From positions 1 through 64,000 of the forward strand of contig NZ_JARFTP010000010.1 of assembly GCF_029167375.1 (NCBI RefSeq): DNA of 64,000 nt, written 5' to 3'. A model generated the notes under the pieces. It was not told where the DNA came from. It did not search any database and saw only the letters and a list, made by a program, of their open reading frames with translations. Within the stretch, counting starts at the first letter, position 1. The number at the start of each line of letters is the position of its first letter. The translations under genes and the position numbers were made by a program. Positions 29,243-37,771 of the stretch are shown piece by piece. Origin of the DNA: Tsukamurella sp. 8F. GTDB taxonomy: Bacteria > Actinomycetota > Actinomycetes > Mycobacteriales > Mycobacteriaceae.

Positions 29243-30159
29243 CAGTGCGACTCCCGGTGTGCGCCTCGCAGGGCGAGCTCGCGCCCAGCGTCTAGGTAAC
29301 TCATCGCGCCGCGCGAGCCCGGGTCGTAGTCGAGCACCGTCGTGCCGTAACCCGGGGCTTCGGACACCTTGACGCTACGGGGGATCGCGGCCGCCAGCAC
29401 CCGATCACCGAAGTGACCCCGCACCTCGGCCGCCACCTGATCTGCCAGCTTGGTACGCGCGTCGTACATCGTGAGGAGGATCGTGGACACGTGCAACTGC
29501 GGGTTGAGGTGCGACTGCACCAGCTCGATGTTGCGCAGCAACTGGCCCACGCCCTCGAGGGCGTAGTACTCGCACTGGATCGGGATCAGCACCTCGCGCG
29601 CGGCCACAAGCGCATTGACGGTCAGCAGGCCCAGCGATGGCGGGCAGTCGATGAAGACGTAGTCCAACTCGTCCGCCGCGGCGTCGGCGAGGGCGTTCTT
29701 CAAGCGGGTCTCGCGAGCCACCATGCTGACGAGCTCGATCTCGGCACCGGCGAGGTCGATGGTCGCCGGAACACAGAACAGGTTGGGGGAGTGCGGGCTC
29801 TGTGCCATCGCCTCCGACAAGGTGCTGTCGCCCAGAAGGAGCTCGTAGCTCGATGCGACGCCCGAGCGGTGATCGACGCCCAGCGCAGTACTCGCGTTCC
29901 CCTGCGGGTCGAGGTCGATGACCAGGACGCGGAGTCCCTGCAGGGCGAGTGCCGCAGCGAGGTTGACCGCGGTCGTGGTCTTACCGACGCCGCCCTTCTG
30001 GTTGGCGATCGTCAGCACGCGACGTTCGACGGGGCGAGGGAGGGTCCCGGCCGCCCCCGGGGTCAGGACCTGAGCTGCGCGGCTCGCCGCGGCTCCGATT
30101 GGGGTGTCCTCTTCACGCGTTCCACGTGAAACCTGGTAACCGGCGTCGGGATCTGTCAC
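29242..30159 (-). CDS. parA: Chromosome partitioning ATPase ParA
   Basis: Deviant-Walker ATPase of 305 residues that moves ParB-parS complexes. Walker A is KGGVGKTT with Lys60; the second motif is [30 protein letters not shown] is Walker B. The first 47 residues are an extension before the P-loop domain. The GTG at 30159 has GAGGAG 5 bases upstream. Codons 10-14 (V-S-R-G-T) are written by a parS site, which is unusual because it places ParB on its own operon leader. parB follows without a gap. Confidence 0.96.
   Translation of the reverse strand: MTDPDAGYQVSRGTREEDTPIGAAASRAAQVLTPGAAGTLPRPVERRVLTIANQKGGVGKTTTAVNLAAALALQGLRVLVIDLDPQGNASTALGVDHRSGVASSYELLLGDSTLSEAMAQSPHSPNLFCVPATIDLAGAEIELVSMVARETRLKNALADAAADELDYVFIDCPPSLGLLTVNALVAAREVLIPIQCEYYALEGVGQLLRNIELVQSHLNPQLHVSTILLTMYDARTKLADQVAAEVRGHFGDRVLAAAIPRSVKVSEAPGYGTTVLDYDPGSRGAMSYLDAGRELALRGAHRESH
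30119..30132. promoter_or_regulatory. parS: parS site 1, inside parA codons 10-14
   Basis: GTTCCACGTGAAAC, differing from the perfect palindrome by one base. It lies within the coding sequence near the 5' end of parA. Confidence 0.9.
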
Positions 30160-30230
30160 GTGCTCTCCTCACTAGACGATTCCATAGTAGTGGTCGGATC
30201 GGCCCCTCACACCAGCGCTCTCGACCCCGA

Positions 30231-30244
30231 GTTCCACGTGAAAC
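30231..30244. promoter_or_regulatory. parS: parS site 2
   Basis: GTTCCACGTGAAAC, 72 bases upstream of the parA start, in the expected parAB promoter region. ParB bound here could repress the operon. Confidence 0.92.
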
Positions 30245-31009
30245 GCGTGCGCCCAGAGAGCTACTCCGCGATCACCGATGCGTGTCGACAAGCGATGGAG
30301 CGTACGAACAGAAGAGCAGCCTGACCCGGCCGACGATGTGTCAGAGTCTACGGTGCTTCGCCGCCGACGGCGCGCGGAGGTCGCTCTCGTGCGCCGACGG
30401 AAGTACGCGCCGCCACGGAGATCGCCGGTCGGCTTCCGGCGTGGACGCATACGGATCCGGAAGGTTGCGCCGACTTGCCCGGCGGGCATCAGCCGGGCGC
30501 TCGCGGGTGACTCCGTGCCGGCGCTGACAACGACGTGAGCGACGAGTCGCTGAGCGGATGCACACGTCGCGACGACGACCCTTCGCGATCGCCGCGGAGG
30601 CGCCCACACCGCCCGGCGGTGGCGAACAGTTCGACACGGTCGATGCTTTCGACGAGGACGCCGTCGGTCGACCGACCCAACCCGACCACGGCAACAGCGA
30701 CGTCGGGCCACGTGTCGCGTGCAGTTCCCCGATCGGACCGTTCGCGCGCACCTACGGGCGGCCGCCCGCAGCGTATTCAGGGCGGCGCGCGCAGCCCCAC
30801 CGCGAGCAGCGCCACGCGATCGGCCGCTGCACCGGGCCCAGCGGCGACGTTCGACGGCGGCCATTCCGCCGCGACAAGAGCAAGCTCCGTTCGCCGACGG
30901 CCAGACCATACGCCAGGCCGCGGGCCCGACCGCTCTCGTCCTACAGCCACTGCCTCTCTCGATCACCGAATAGCACCCGTGTAATTCAATGATCGGTCAC
31001 GTCGCCGCA

Positions 31010-31023
31010 GTTCCACGTGAAAC
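31010..31023. promoter_or_regulatory. parS: parS site 3
   Basis: GTTCCACGTGAAAC, the same single-asymmetry form as sites 1, 2 and 9 and in the same orientation. Confidence 0.92.
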
Positions 31024-31262
31024 TGGTGCCACGCGGCGCATCGGCGATCGAGCTCCGGTCCGGAGGATAGGAAGCAGTGACACGCCCATGGTGCGCGGAG
31101 GGCGCTACGGCGACTCTCGTACGGAGGGGCTCAACAACGCCACCTGGCACAGCTGCGCCAGTCCGCCCAATGCTCTCGACGAGCCGATCCGGCCGCGCAT
31201 CGCCGCGACGGTGCCACTGTTCCAGCGACGGGCCTTCGTGCCGATTCCGGATCCAACCGGTC

Positions 31263-31276
31263 GTTCCACGTGGAAC
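31263..31276. promoter_or_regulatory. parS: parS site 4 (perfect palindrome)
   Basis: GTTCCACGTGGAAC, fully palindromic over 14 bases. First of five perfect sites in the centre of the array. Confidence 0.95.
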
Positions 31277-31668
31277 CTACAAGTGCGCGGAGGCCGCCTC
31301 GCTCGGCATGTGCGAAGTCCACCGACAGGTAGCCGGACTTACCCGGTGCCGCATCACCGTGTCTACGCCGTGAGGGCTTGCGGGCACGCCATACGCCCGA
31401 GCCGGCAGGCCGTCGCGCGGCGTGCTCGGCGAGCGACCGAAAATGCCGACACCGACGCCATTCACGACCAGGCATCTCCGCACACCCGGCCTCGGGCATC
31501 GGCGGCGCTACTTACTTCTTGCTAGCTTGCGTCTGCCGACGCCCCATGCGGCAAGGTGCAGCGCCTCCAACGGTCGCGTCGTCCCGGTCCGCAAGGCATC
31601 GACGACACGCAAATTCGCCGTCCGTCCGACCGCTTCCCCTCGTCCGACAGAAGCCACCTGCCGCGTCC

Positions 31669-31682
31669 GTTCCACGTGGAAC
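31669..31682. promoter_or_regulatory. parS: parS site 5 (perfect palindrome)
   Basis: GTTCCACGTGGAAC, flanked by C on the left and A on the right as in sites 6-8. Confidence 0.95.
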
Positions 31683-32023
31683 AGCGCACGCACTCACAGC
31701 CCACCGTCCGACCGAAGTCCCACACGAGTCCCGCGATTCACTGCCTTCCTATCCCCGCCGGCGCGGTCTACCACCGCACCCCCGGCAGAGCCGCCTACAC
31801 GGACCGGCGGCCGAGCCGCCCGCACGAGTTCGCATCGTTGGGTGGGCGGGCGCGGGGGAGGAGCGCCCCGACTCCAGGCGATATGCACCCGGCCCCGATG
31901 TCGGTACGGGTGCAGTCGACAGCGGAGGAACTAGACCGGTGCTCCGCCGTCCACCGCGGTCGGCCGCTAGGCAACCGGCGATCTGTGGCCGGGTCCATGG
32001 ACACCCGTTGGTGCGGCGGCGTC

Positions 32024-32037
32024 GTTCCACGTGGAAC
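32024..32037. promoter_or_regulatory. parS: parS site 6 (perfect palindrome)
   Basis: GTTCCACGTGGAAC, 355 bases after site 5. Confidence 0.95.
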
Positions 32038-32169
32038 AGCGACGCCCGCCGGCTCGGCTCGCAGCCTCGATCGGACCTCTGCCGACGTCCCTGCGGACAT
32101 CTCGATCTACCTCCCGGCCAAGAGGCCCACATCCTGCACCGGGCGGCCGGTTCGATCACGTCGAGCTCC

Positions 32170-32183
32170 GTTCCACGTGGAAC
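32170..32183. promoter_or_regulatory. parS: parS site 7 (perfect palindrome)
   Basis: GTTCCACGTGGAAC, only 146 bases after site 6, the tightest pair apart from sites 1 and 2. Confidence 0.95.
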
Positions 32184-32476
32184 ATCGCGTGTGCCCATGA
32201 ACCGCATCGAGTCACCTCACCGCGATCGTCTCCGACACCGCTGCACCGCTCGCGCGAGCGGCTACAGGCGTCCGGTCGAATGCGCGGTACCCGCGGCTAC
32301 GCCCGAGTCGCCCGGAGCAACATATCCCGGCCGCCGACCGCACCACAGCCGTCACCGGGGTCTGATCGCGCGCCGCGCGGGCGCGCTCATCGTCGGTTTC
32401 CGAGTGCGGCGAGATGGCGGCGTCCCAACCGGCGCCCATCGTGTCGGCACGATCGGAGGGGAGGGGATTCCCTGCC

Positions 32477-32490
32477 GTTCCACGTGGAAC
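32477..32490. promoter_or_regulatory. parS: parS site 8 (perfect palindrome)
   Basis: GTTCCACGTGGAAC, last of the perfect sites. Confidence 0.95.
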
Positions 32491-32637
32491 ACGGCCACCC
32501 GGCATTTGCGCGGCACGTCCCCACGACGCCGCACCGTCCCGCGCGGCCAGGCGTACCCGCCACCGAGACCACCGCCGCCGCCTGTATGCAGAACATCCAC
32601 GCTGGCGGCCTCAGTCGCCTAGCGCCACGCGGCTGCC

Positions 32638-32651
32638 ACACTACGTGGAAC
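32638..32651. promoter_or_regulatory. Degenerate parS-like half site
   Basis: ACACTACGTGGAAC keeps the right half (ACGTGGAAC) but has four mismatches on the left. It may be a decaying parS or chance. Confidence 0.35.
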
Positions 32652-33395
32652 TCGATACGTGGCAGCGAGGCACGTCCGCTCGGCACACCGTGACGTGGAT
32701 CAGCGCGGTCGCAACGGCACACCTGGCATCGCGCACCCGCCAGAGACACCCGGGTTCACGGTGGAAGTCGGTGGGCATTCCGACGACGCAAGCCCACGTT
32801 GGCTCAACACCCGCGAGCCGACCAGAGACACGGAGCCTGGGCGGACGAACGTGTCGAACTCCCTCACGAGCCCGCCGCGTGTCGGCGACCAACAGCCTGC
32901 CCGCCCGGACTGCGACCCGAGATCCTCGCGCAACCGATGCTGCCTTATCGAACGCGACCGTCGACCGACCGACTCCGCCCGGACAAAAGCGAGGAGCATC
33001 GCCGTGCGACAACTGACGCCTATAGGCGAGGACCCTTGAGGATCACGCCGCTCCGATGACCCGGCGCAACCCTTCTCCGATCCGCATTCGAGTGTCGCGC
33101 CGTGCAGACTCTCGAGCCAGCGGTTGCTGGTGAGGCGATAGCGCCGGCCGACGGCACCGTTGATATCTTCCCAGCCACCTTAGAAATGGGACGTTCGTAC
33201 AGTAATAGTCAGGTTGCAAGGCCTTCGGCACGGCCTGCCGATCCCCTCTTGTCACGTGACGAAAACGACCGCGGGTGATCGGTCCAGGAAAAGACGTGTC
33301 CGATATACACCTATTCGGCCCTGTGCCGACCCGCACACCACCATCCGCGGCTCGCGGCGAACCGACGCGATGTCAAGGCCGATCGGCCTATCGCG

Positions 33396-34172
33396 TCAGC
33401 GCCGGTGGCCGCCACCACGCGGGCCGCCACCACGCCGGCCGCCGCTACGTGAGGTGCGCGTCGACTGACCCGAGCGCGCGACGCCGCCCGGCTTCACGGC
33501 GCCGCCGGTGCGGAAAGCGCGTACGACCGTGGTCGGCGGGTCGACCACGCCGGCACCACACTGCACGACCTCCGGATCCCGAAGCCCAGAGCGTGCGAGC
33601 AGCGGACCGTGCTCCTCGATCTCTTCGAACGCCTTCGAGCCTTTGATGGCGAGTAGCCGCCCCCCTTCGCGGAGCAGGGGAGCGGACCACGGAGCAAGCT
33701 TCGGAAACCCGGACACCGCTCGGGATGTCACGGCGTCGACCCCGGCCAACTCACGGATGATCGCCTTCTCTTCCGCGCGCCCTCGCACCACGCGGACATT
33801 CGGCAGCCGAGTATCGCAGAACTCTTCCAGGAACTGGACCCGTCGCTGCAGCGGTTCGACGAGCACCACCTCGACGCCGGGGCGCGCCATCGCCACCGGG
33901 ATGCCGGGAAGACCCGCGCCGCTGCCGATATCGACGAGCCGCTCACCGTCGTCGAGCAGTTCGCCCAGCGTTGCACAGTTGAGGATGTGACGCTCCCACA
34001 ATCGCGGTACCTCACGCGGACCGAGAAGGCCGCGCACCACACCGTCAGTCGCGAGAGCCTCGCAATACTCGACGGCAACGGGAAGCAGGTCGCCGAAGAC
34101 CTGGGCGGCGACGTCGGGCACCGACGGCAGCTCGGCGGACGCGTCGCCGGGCCGATCGCGATCCTGTTCCAC
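33396..34172 (-). CDS. rsmG: 16S rRNA (guanine-N7) methyltransferase RsmG
   Basis: Methylates a guanine of 16S rRNA in the 530 loop region; loss gives low-level streptomycin resistance in other bacteria. 258 residues. The SAM site is VDIGSGAGLPGIPVAMA, preceded by LWERHILNCA. The C-terminus ends in an RG-rich tail (RSGGRRGGGPRGGGHRR) absent from M. tuberculosis GidB as I recall it. The GTG at 34172 is chosen because GGAGG lies 6 bases upstream. That start codon and the spacer form parS site 9. An ATG at 34250 would extend the protein through a terminator-like hairpin and is less likely. Confidence 0.9.
   Translation of the reverse strand: MEQDRDRPGDASAELPSVPDVAAQVFGDLLPVAVEYCEALATDGVVRGLLGPREVPRLWERHILNCATLGELLDDGERLVDIGSGAGLPGIPVAMARPGVEVVLVEPLQRRVQFLEEFCDTRLPNVRVVRGRAEEKAIIRELAGVDAVTSRAVSGFPKLAPWSAPLLREGGRLLAIKGSKAFEEIEEHGPLLARSGLRDPEVVQCGAGVVDPPTTVVRAFRTGGAVKPGGVARSGQSTRTSRSGGRRGGGPRGGGHRR
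33407..33435. repeat. Tandem 14-base repeat encoding the RsmG RG tail
   Basis: GGCCGCCACCACGC occurs at 33407-33420 and 33422-33435, a 15-base period. On the minus strand it encodes the Gly/Arg-rich end of RsmG. Confidence 0.7.
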
Positions 34173-34179
34173 GTGAAAC
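34166..34179. promoter_or_regulatory. parS: parS site 9, overlapping the rsmG start codon
   Basis: GTTCCACGTGAAAC. Read on the minus strand it supplies the spacer and GTG start of rsmG directly after GGAGG. ParB bound here should affect rsmG expression. Confidence 0.9.
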
Positions 34180-34218
34180 CTCCGAATAACAGTCTTGTGA
34201 TTCCGGGCTGGAAACGAC

Positions 34219-34251
34219 GATGGGCCCCGGGCTTCGTGCCCGAGACCCATC
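34219..34251 (-). terminator. Stem-loop terminator after jag
   Basis: GATGGG/CCCATC and CGGGC/GCCCG arms close on a TTCG-containing loop. It lies between the jag stop (34295) and the rsmG start, ending the rpmH-rnpA-yidD-yidC-jag message. A short T-run follows on the minus strand. Confidence 0.6.
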
Positions 34252-34294
34252 CTTCCGCATACGCGACGAACGCAGAACCTCCGCCGCGACGCTG

Positions 34295-34843
34295 TCAGTC
34301 CGTCTTGATGACAACGACGCGGCGGTTCGGCTCCGCGCCCTCACTCTCGGAACGGACACCTTCGATCTTGGCGATCGCGTCGTGCACGATCTTCCGCTCG
34401 AACGGCGTCATCGGCTTCAGCGCCTCCTTGTCGCCTGACTCGAGCACGCGGTTGGCCACCTCCGAGCCGAGGTCCGACAGACGCTCCCGGCGCCCCGCAC
34501 GCCACCCCGCGACATCCAGCATCAGTCTGCTGCGATCCCCGGTGCTCTGCTGAACCGCGAGCCGTGTCAGTTCCTGCAACGCGTCGAGAACCTCTCCGCG
34601 TCGACCGACAAGCTTCGAGAGATCCTCGCCGCCGTCGATGGCGACAATCGCGCGGTCGCCCTCTACGTCGAGGTCGATATCCCCGTCGAAATCAAGGATG
34701 TCGAGAAGCTGTTCGAGGTAGTCGGCAGCGATCTCGCCCTCCTCGACCAGCTCGTCGTCCTCGTCGGCGTCATCCGCCGTGGGCTCAGCGGTAGCGACGG
34801 TTCCCGGCTCCTCGGCGGGCGCCTCGGTCGGATCCACAGTCAT
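34295..34843 (-). CDS. jag: Jag/KhpB-type RNA-binding protein (KH and R3H domains)
   Basis: RNA-binding protein of 182 residues, homologue of Rv3920c. The first 35 residues are acidic and disordered (DDADEDDELVEEGEIA). The KH-like domain holds LVGRRGEVLDALQELTRLAV, followed by the R3H domain (MTPFERKIVHDAIAKIEGV). In Gram-positives the KhpA/KhpB pair acts on cell elongation; that link is family knowledge. ATG with GGAG 6 bases upstream, 44 bases after yidC in the same operon. Confidence 0.92.
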   Translation of the reverse strand: MTVDPTEAPAEEPGTVATAEPTADDADEDDELVEEGEIAADYLEQLLDILDFDGDIDLDVEGDRAIVAIDGGEDLSKLVGRRGEVLDALQELTRLAVQQSTGDRSRLMLDVAGWRAGRRERLSDLGSEVANRVLESGDKEALKPMTPFERKIVHDAIAKIEGVRSESEGAEPNRRVVVIKTD

Positions 34844-34887
34844 GGGTAACTCCTACTGCTCGATACTGCGTGTGGTACGTGGAGCGT

Positions 34888-36054
34888 TCAGCGCTTGCGC
34901 TTCTTGCGCTGCTGATTGCTGGGCCTGGCACCGGGCTTGGGGGTGCCTGGTTTGGACGCCCCGCCGGCCGACTTCGTCCCGCCCTTGGTGCTGCCATCGG
35001 CAACGACCGGAGCGTCGGACTTCTCGAGGTCGACGGCGGCGTCCTCCGGGGTGGCCTTCTTGCCTGAGCCTCCGGCCTTAGCACCGCCGGACGCCTTACC
35101 GCCGCCCTTGTTCCGGCTCGGTTTCGCCCCGGGCTTCGGCGCATTCTCTGCCCGTTTAGCCTCGGCCAGCGCCTTCTTCTCGGCGTCCTCCTTGTCGAGG
35201 CGGCCGAACACGAGGTGCTGCTGGAAGTACGTCCAGATGTTCTGCGTGACCCAGTAGAGCAGGATCGCGATCGGCAGGAAGATGCCGCCGACCAGCACAC
35301 CGAGCGGGAACACCCAGAGCATCAGTTTGTTCATGATCGCGGTCTGCGGGTTGTCGAGAGCCGCCGCGGTCTGGCGGGCGATCGACGCACGGGCGTTCAT
35401 GTGCGTCGCGACGCCCGCGATGATCATCAACGGAATCGCCAGCGCAATGATCTCCCAGCGCTGAAAGTCGAAGGGACCGTGCAGCGTCCGCATGAACGCG
35501 TCCCACTGTGTCTGCGGTTGCTGCACATACGCAGACAGCGGCACGCCGAACAGGCGGGCGTCCAGGAAGCTCTGCACGTCCTGCACGGAGAAGAAGTAGT
35601 TGGGCGTGTTGCGCGTCTGTTCGGCGGTCATGTTGACACCGCCGAAGAAGCCGCCGGTGGTACTCGCCATCCGGTTGAACGAGCGCAGGACGTGGTACAG
35701 CCCGATGAACACGGGTACCTGGAGCAGCGCGGGCAGGCAGCCGAGGAGCGGGTTGAAGCCGTGTTCCTTCTGCAGCTTCTGCATCTCGAGCGCGAGCTTC
35801 TGGCGATCCTTGCCATACTTCTTGCGGAGCGCCTGCATCTGCGGCTGGAACTCCTGCATCTGGCGGGTGGTGCGGATCTGCTTGACGAACGGCTTGAAGA
35901 GGATCGCACGCAGCGTGCACACCAGCAGCACGACGGCGAGGCCCCACGCGATGCCGCTGTCTGCGCCCAGCACGAAGCCGAACACCTTGTGCCAGAACCA
36001 CAGAATGGCAGACACCGGATAGTAGACGTAGTCCAGTGATACGGGATTGAACAC
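34888..36054 (-). CDS. yidC: Membrane protein insertase YidC
   Basis: Inserts and folds inner-membrane proteins, alone or with SecYEG. 388 residues with the Oxa1/YidC core: first helix about residues 10-30, then a charged hairpin ([20 protein letters not shown]) and helices through residue 280 ending in [19 protein letters not shown]. The C-terminal 90 residues are basic and Gly/Lys-rich, a likely ribosome-contact tail (KKRKR end). GTG at 36054 with AGGAG 11 bases upstream. Matches Rv3921c by position. Confidence 0.95.
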   Translation of the reverse strand: MFNPVSLDYVYYPVSAILWFWHKVFGFVLGADSGIAWGLAVVLLVCTLRAILFKPFVKQIRTTRQMQEFQPQMQALRKKYGKDRQKLALEMQKLQKEHGFNPLLGCLPALLQVPVFIGLYHVLRSFNRMASTTGGFFGGVNMTAEQTRNTPNYFFSVQDVQSFLDARLFGVPLSAYVQQPQTQWDAFMRTLHGPFDFQRWEIIALAIPLMIIAGVATHMNARASIARQTAAALDNPQTAIMNKLMLWVFPLGVLVGGIFLPIAILLYWVTQNIWTYFQQHLVFGRLDKEDAEKKALAEAKRAENAPKPGAKPSRNKGGGKASGGAKAGGSGKKATPEDAAVDLEKSDAPVVADGSTKGGTKSAGGASKPGTPKPGARPSNQQRKKRKR

Positions 36055-36111
36055 GGGGAGAGGGACTCCTGTCGGGTCAGGTCGGGAAGTCGACGGTGGC
36101 GGCCTCGGGCG

Positions 36112-36456
36112 TCAACCCTGGGATTCCGGCACCGCCGGGTCGCCTGTCGGCGGCCCCGGCGGCCGGTGGCCGCAGGAACGCTCGGGGACGGGGTCCCAGC
36201 CCCCGCGATGCCAGGGGCCACACTTGAGCAGCCGGATCATGGCCAGCACCAACCCCCGCAGTACACCGTGGGTCTGCAACGCCTCGACTGCGTATTCGCT
36301 ACACGTCGGAACGAACCGACACGTCGGTGGCCGGACAGGAGATATCCAGGTTCGGTAGAGCTCGATCAAGCCGATCAGCGCGCGCCGAGGCAGCTCGCTC
36401 ACGCCGTGCCGCTCCGGAGCGGATGCGGACACCTTGACGGACGCGATGTCGTTCAC
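36112..36456 (-). CDS. yidD: Membrane protein insertion efficiency factor YidD
   Basis: Small membrane-associated protein of 114 residues that aids YidC. The family signature is intact: [30 protein letters not shown], then [17 protein letters not shown] with the conserved Cys residues. The GTG start overlaps the rnpA stop (GTGA), so translation is coupled. It lies 57 bases before yidC. Confidence 0.93.
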   Translation of the reverse strand: MNDIASVKVSASAPERHGVSELPRRALIGLIELYRTWISPVRPPTCRFVPTCSEYAVEALQTHGVLRGLVLAMIRLLKCGPWHRGGWDPVPERSCGHRPPGPPTGDPAVPESQG

Positions 36457-36887
36457 AGCGCACCGAGCTTACGCAGACTCGAACGCAGCTGTGCCGCAAG
36501 CTCATTCGAATCGGTATCAGCGGCGGGCCGCAATGCGCGGATCACGACCCGCGCACCCGGATCGACCTCGCTCACGACGGTGCGCGCAGCGGCTCGCAGG
36601 CGCCTCGCCACCGCGTGCCGCGTCACGGCATCGCCGACCGCCTTAGAGACGATCAGACCGACCCGCGGCCCGCCCCAGGTGGCCGGCGCTCCGAGCGCGG
36701 CGCGCGACGCCGACGGCACTACGGAACGCGATCCAGACACACGAGAACCCGGCCTCGGTGCGGAAGAGCACTCGGAGGTCGGGTCGTCGATGTGGACGAC
36801 GAGGGCACTACGCCCGGCACGTCGGCCGCTCTTGACGGCGGCGGTGAAATCGCGTGCCGAACTCATGCGGTAGCGGGCCGGTAGCAC
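36453..36887 (-). CDS. rnpA: Ribonuclease P protein component
   Basis: Protein subunit of RNase P, which trims tRNA 5' leaders. 144 residues, basic. Start region [13 protein letters not shown] aligns with the mycobacterial RnpA start, so GTG at 36887 is chosen; the frame upstream has no homology. The RNR-type signature is [27 protein letters not shown] roughly 30-residue Ser/Pro-rich insert (about residues 33-62, [19 protein letters not shown]) separates it from the shorter M. tuberculosis protein. Confidence 0.9.
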   Translation of the reverse strand: MLPARYRMSSARDFTAAVKSGRRAGRSALVVHIDDPTSECSSAPRPGSRVSGSRSVVPSASRAALGAPATWGGPRVGLIVSKAVGDAVTRHAVARRLRAAARTVVSEVDPGARVVIRALRPAADTDSNELAAQLRSSLRKLGAL

Positions 36888-36976
36888 TTGCTGTCTCGTC
36901 TGCCTTCGTATCGCGTCTGTGCGCGGGATCCGCCAACCGGTCGGTCGACACCGCCGCGACAGCACCGCGGATGGAC

Positions 36977-37120
36977 TCAGGCCGTCAGGTTCGAGCGGCC
37001 CTTGCGGCGCCGCGACGACACGATCGCGCGGCCGGCGCGCGTCCGCATACGAAGGCGGAAGCCGTGAACCCGCGCGCGGCGCCGGTTGTTCGGCTGGAAG
37101 GTCCGCTTGCCCTTGGCCAC
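36977..37120 (-). CDS. rpmH: 50S ribosomal protein L34
   Basis: Basic ribosomal protein of 47 residues, too short for many gene finders. It begins [20 protein letters not shown], continues [20 protein letters not shown] and ends RSNLTA, which is canonical L34. GTG at 37120 with AAGGAG 7 bases upstream. First gene of the rnpA-yidD-yidC-jag operon, divergent from dnaA. Confidence 0.97.
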   Translation of the reverse strand: MAKGKRTFQPNNRRRARVHGFRLRMRTRAGRAIVSSRRRKGRSNLTA

Positions 37121-37196
37121 GGTGACTCTCCTTGCTCAGTGGGCGGCCCTCGCCGCCTGGTGTGGACTACTACGTACTCGCTACACATCTAGCTCA

Positions 37197-37202
37197 ACTA
37201 TA
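37197..37202 (-). promoter_or_regulatory. -10 box of the rpmH operon
   Basis: TATAGT on the minus strand, about 77 bases before the rpmH start. A clear -35 is not seen. Confidence 0.45.
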
Positions 37203-37388
37203 GGGTCGAGTAGGGCCGACGAATCGGCCGTGCGCACAGACCGGACAAGCCTACGTACGCGCGGTGGGGAGGTCAAACCGGCGCCTCTGACCTGCTCTCC
37301 TGCGCGTGACCGTGGTCCGGTAACCCGGGCCGGCGACACGCCGATCGTGGCGCGCTTCCCAGAGAACCGGTGGCATATGTGCATTGCC

Positions 37389-37417
37389 TTGAGAGCCCGG
37401 GCTTCCTCTGTTAACTT
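37389..37417 (+). promoter_or_regulatory. Candidate dnaA promoter
   Basis: TTGAGA at 37389-37394 and TAACTT at 37412-37417 with a 17-base spacer. It would give a leader of about 350 bases to dnaA. A second possible -10 (TACAGT, 37648-37653) lies nearer to dnaA. Confidence 0.4.
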
Positions 37418-37617
37418 TGCTGAATGCGATTCCGGAGCCACGTCCCCGCACCGCGAGGCCGCCGCCGCGATCATGCTGTGACCGATCCGGTCCGGCGGCG
37501 ACGGCTCTGTCGGGCGACCGGCTGACCGGAGCACACGCCCCCGCAATACGGGGGAGAAGATCATCGGGAACGATGATCGCGCATGACGACTGTGGGCCGC
37601 CCACGTCTCCATCAACG

Positions 37618-37649
37618 TTGTCCACAGCTGTGGATGAATCTGTGGAGTA
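37618..37649. promoter_or_regulatory. Cluster of three DnaA boxes upstream of dnaA
   Basis: TTGTCCACA at 37618-37626 is the actinobacterial consensus. TCATCCACA (37629-37637) and TACTCCACA (37641-37649) follow on the opposite strand. They run into a TACAGT -10 element, so DnaA would repress its own transcription. Confidence 0.8.
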
Positions 37650-37771
37650 CAGTGCTGTCCGCAGGTGGGTAGGGGTTGCCCACGACGGTGTATTTGACGG
37701 TTGACGAGCAGGTCGGAGGCCGGACGGGGTGGAAACCGCCCGGTTCGGCGTGGCCGACGAAGGACGGATCG

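Larger units (their letters stand above)
30160..33395. other. Gene-free centromere-like region with parS array
   Basis: About 3.2 kb between the parA start and the rsmG stop with no credible gene. Open frames exist on both strands and overlap each other, but they are Arg/Pro/Ser-rich, lack Shine-Dalgarno sequences, show no domains and run through the parS sites. Seven parS sites lie inside, with one more just past each end. The stretch at about 33145-33235 is visibly richer in A/T than its surroundings. The region is best read as a maintained ParB-loading field; it may also hide small RNAs that cannot be seen here. Confidence 0.7.
37121..37771. other. rpmH-dnaA intergenic control region
   Basis: 651 bases between divergent rpmH and dnaA with no gene. 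It holds the rpmH -10, a candidate dnaA promoter at 37389-37417, and three DnaA boxes close to the dnaA start. The part around 37370-37430 is relatively A/T-rich. Confidence 0.8.

Noticed and set aside
30172-30966. 264-residue minus-strand open frame upstream of parA
   Set aside because: Arg/Ala-rich, no start signal, overlapped by several plus-strand frames; a by-product of high GC.
31378-32622. 414-residue open frame in the parS field
   Set aside because: Arg/Pro/Ser-rich, overlaps frames on both strands, runs through parS sites, no Shine-Dalgarno and no domain.
33250-33262. CACGTG core at 33251-33260 (GTCACGTGAC) as another parS
   Set aside because: The core matches but the GTTC/GAAC outer arms are missing.
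34173-34250. rsmG start at ATG 34250
   Set aside because: The frame there runs through a terminator-like hairpin and lacks homology; GTG 34172 has GGAGG at ideal spacing.
37676-37771. dnaA start at 37676
   Set aside because: The extra 32 residues have no homology, and the ATG at 37772 has a proper Shine-Dalgarno.
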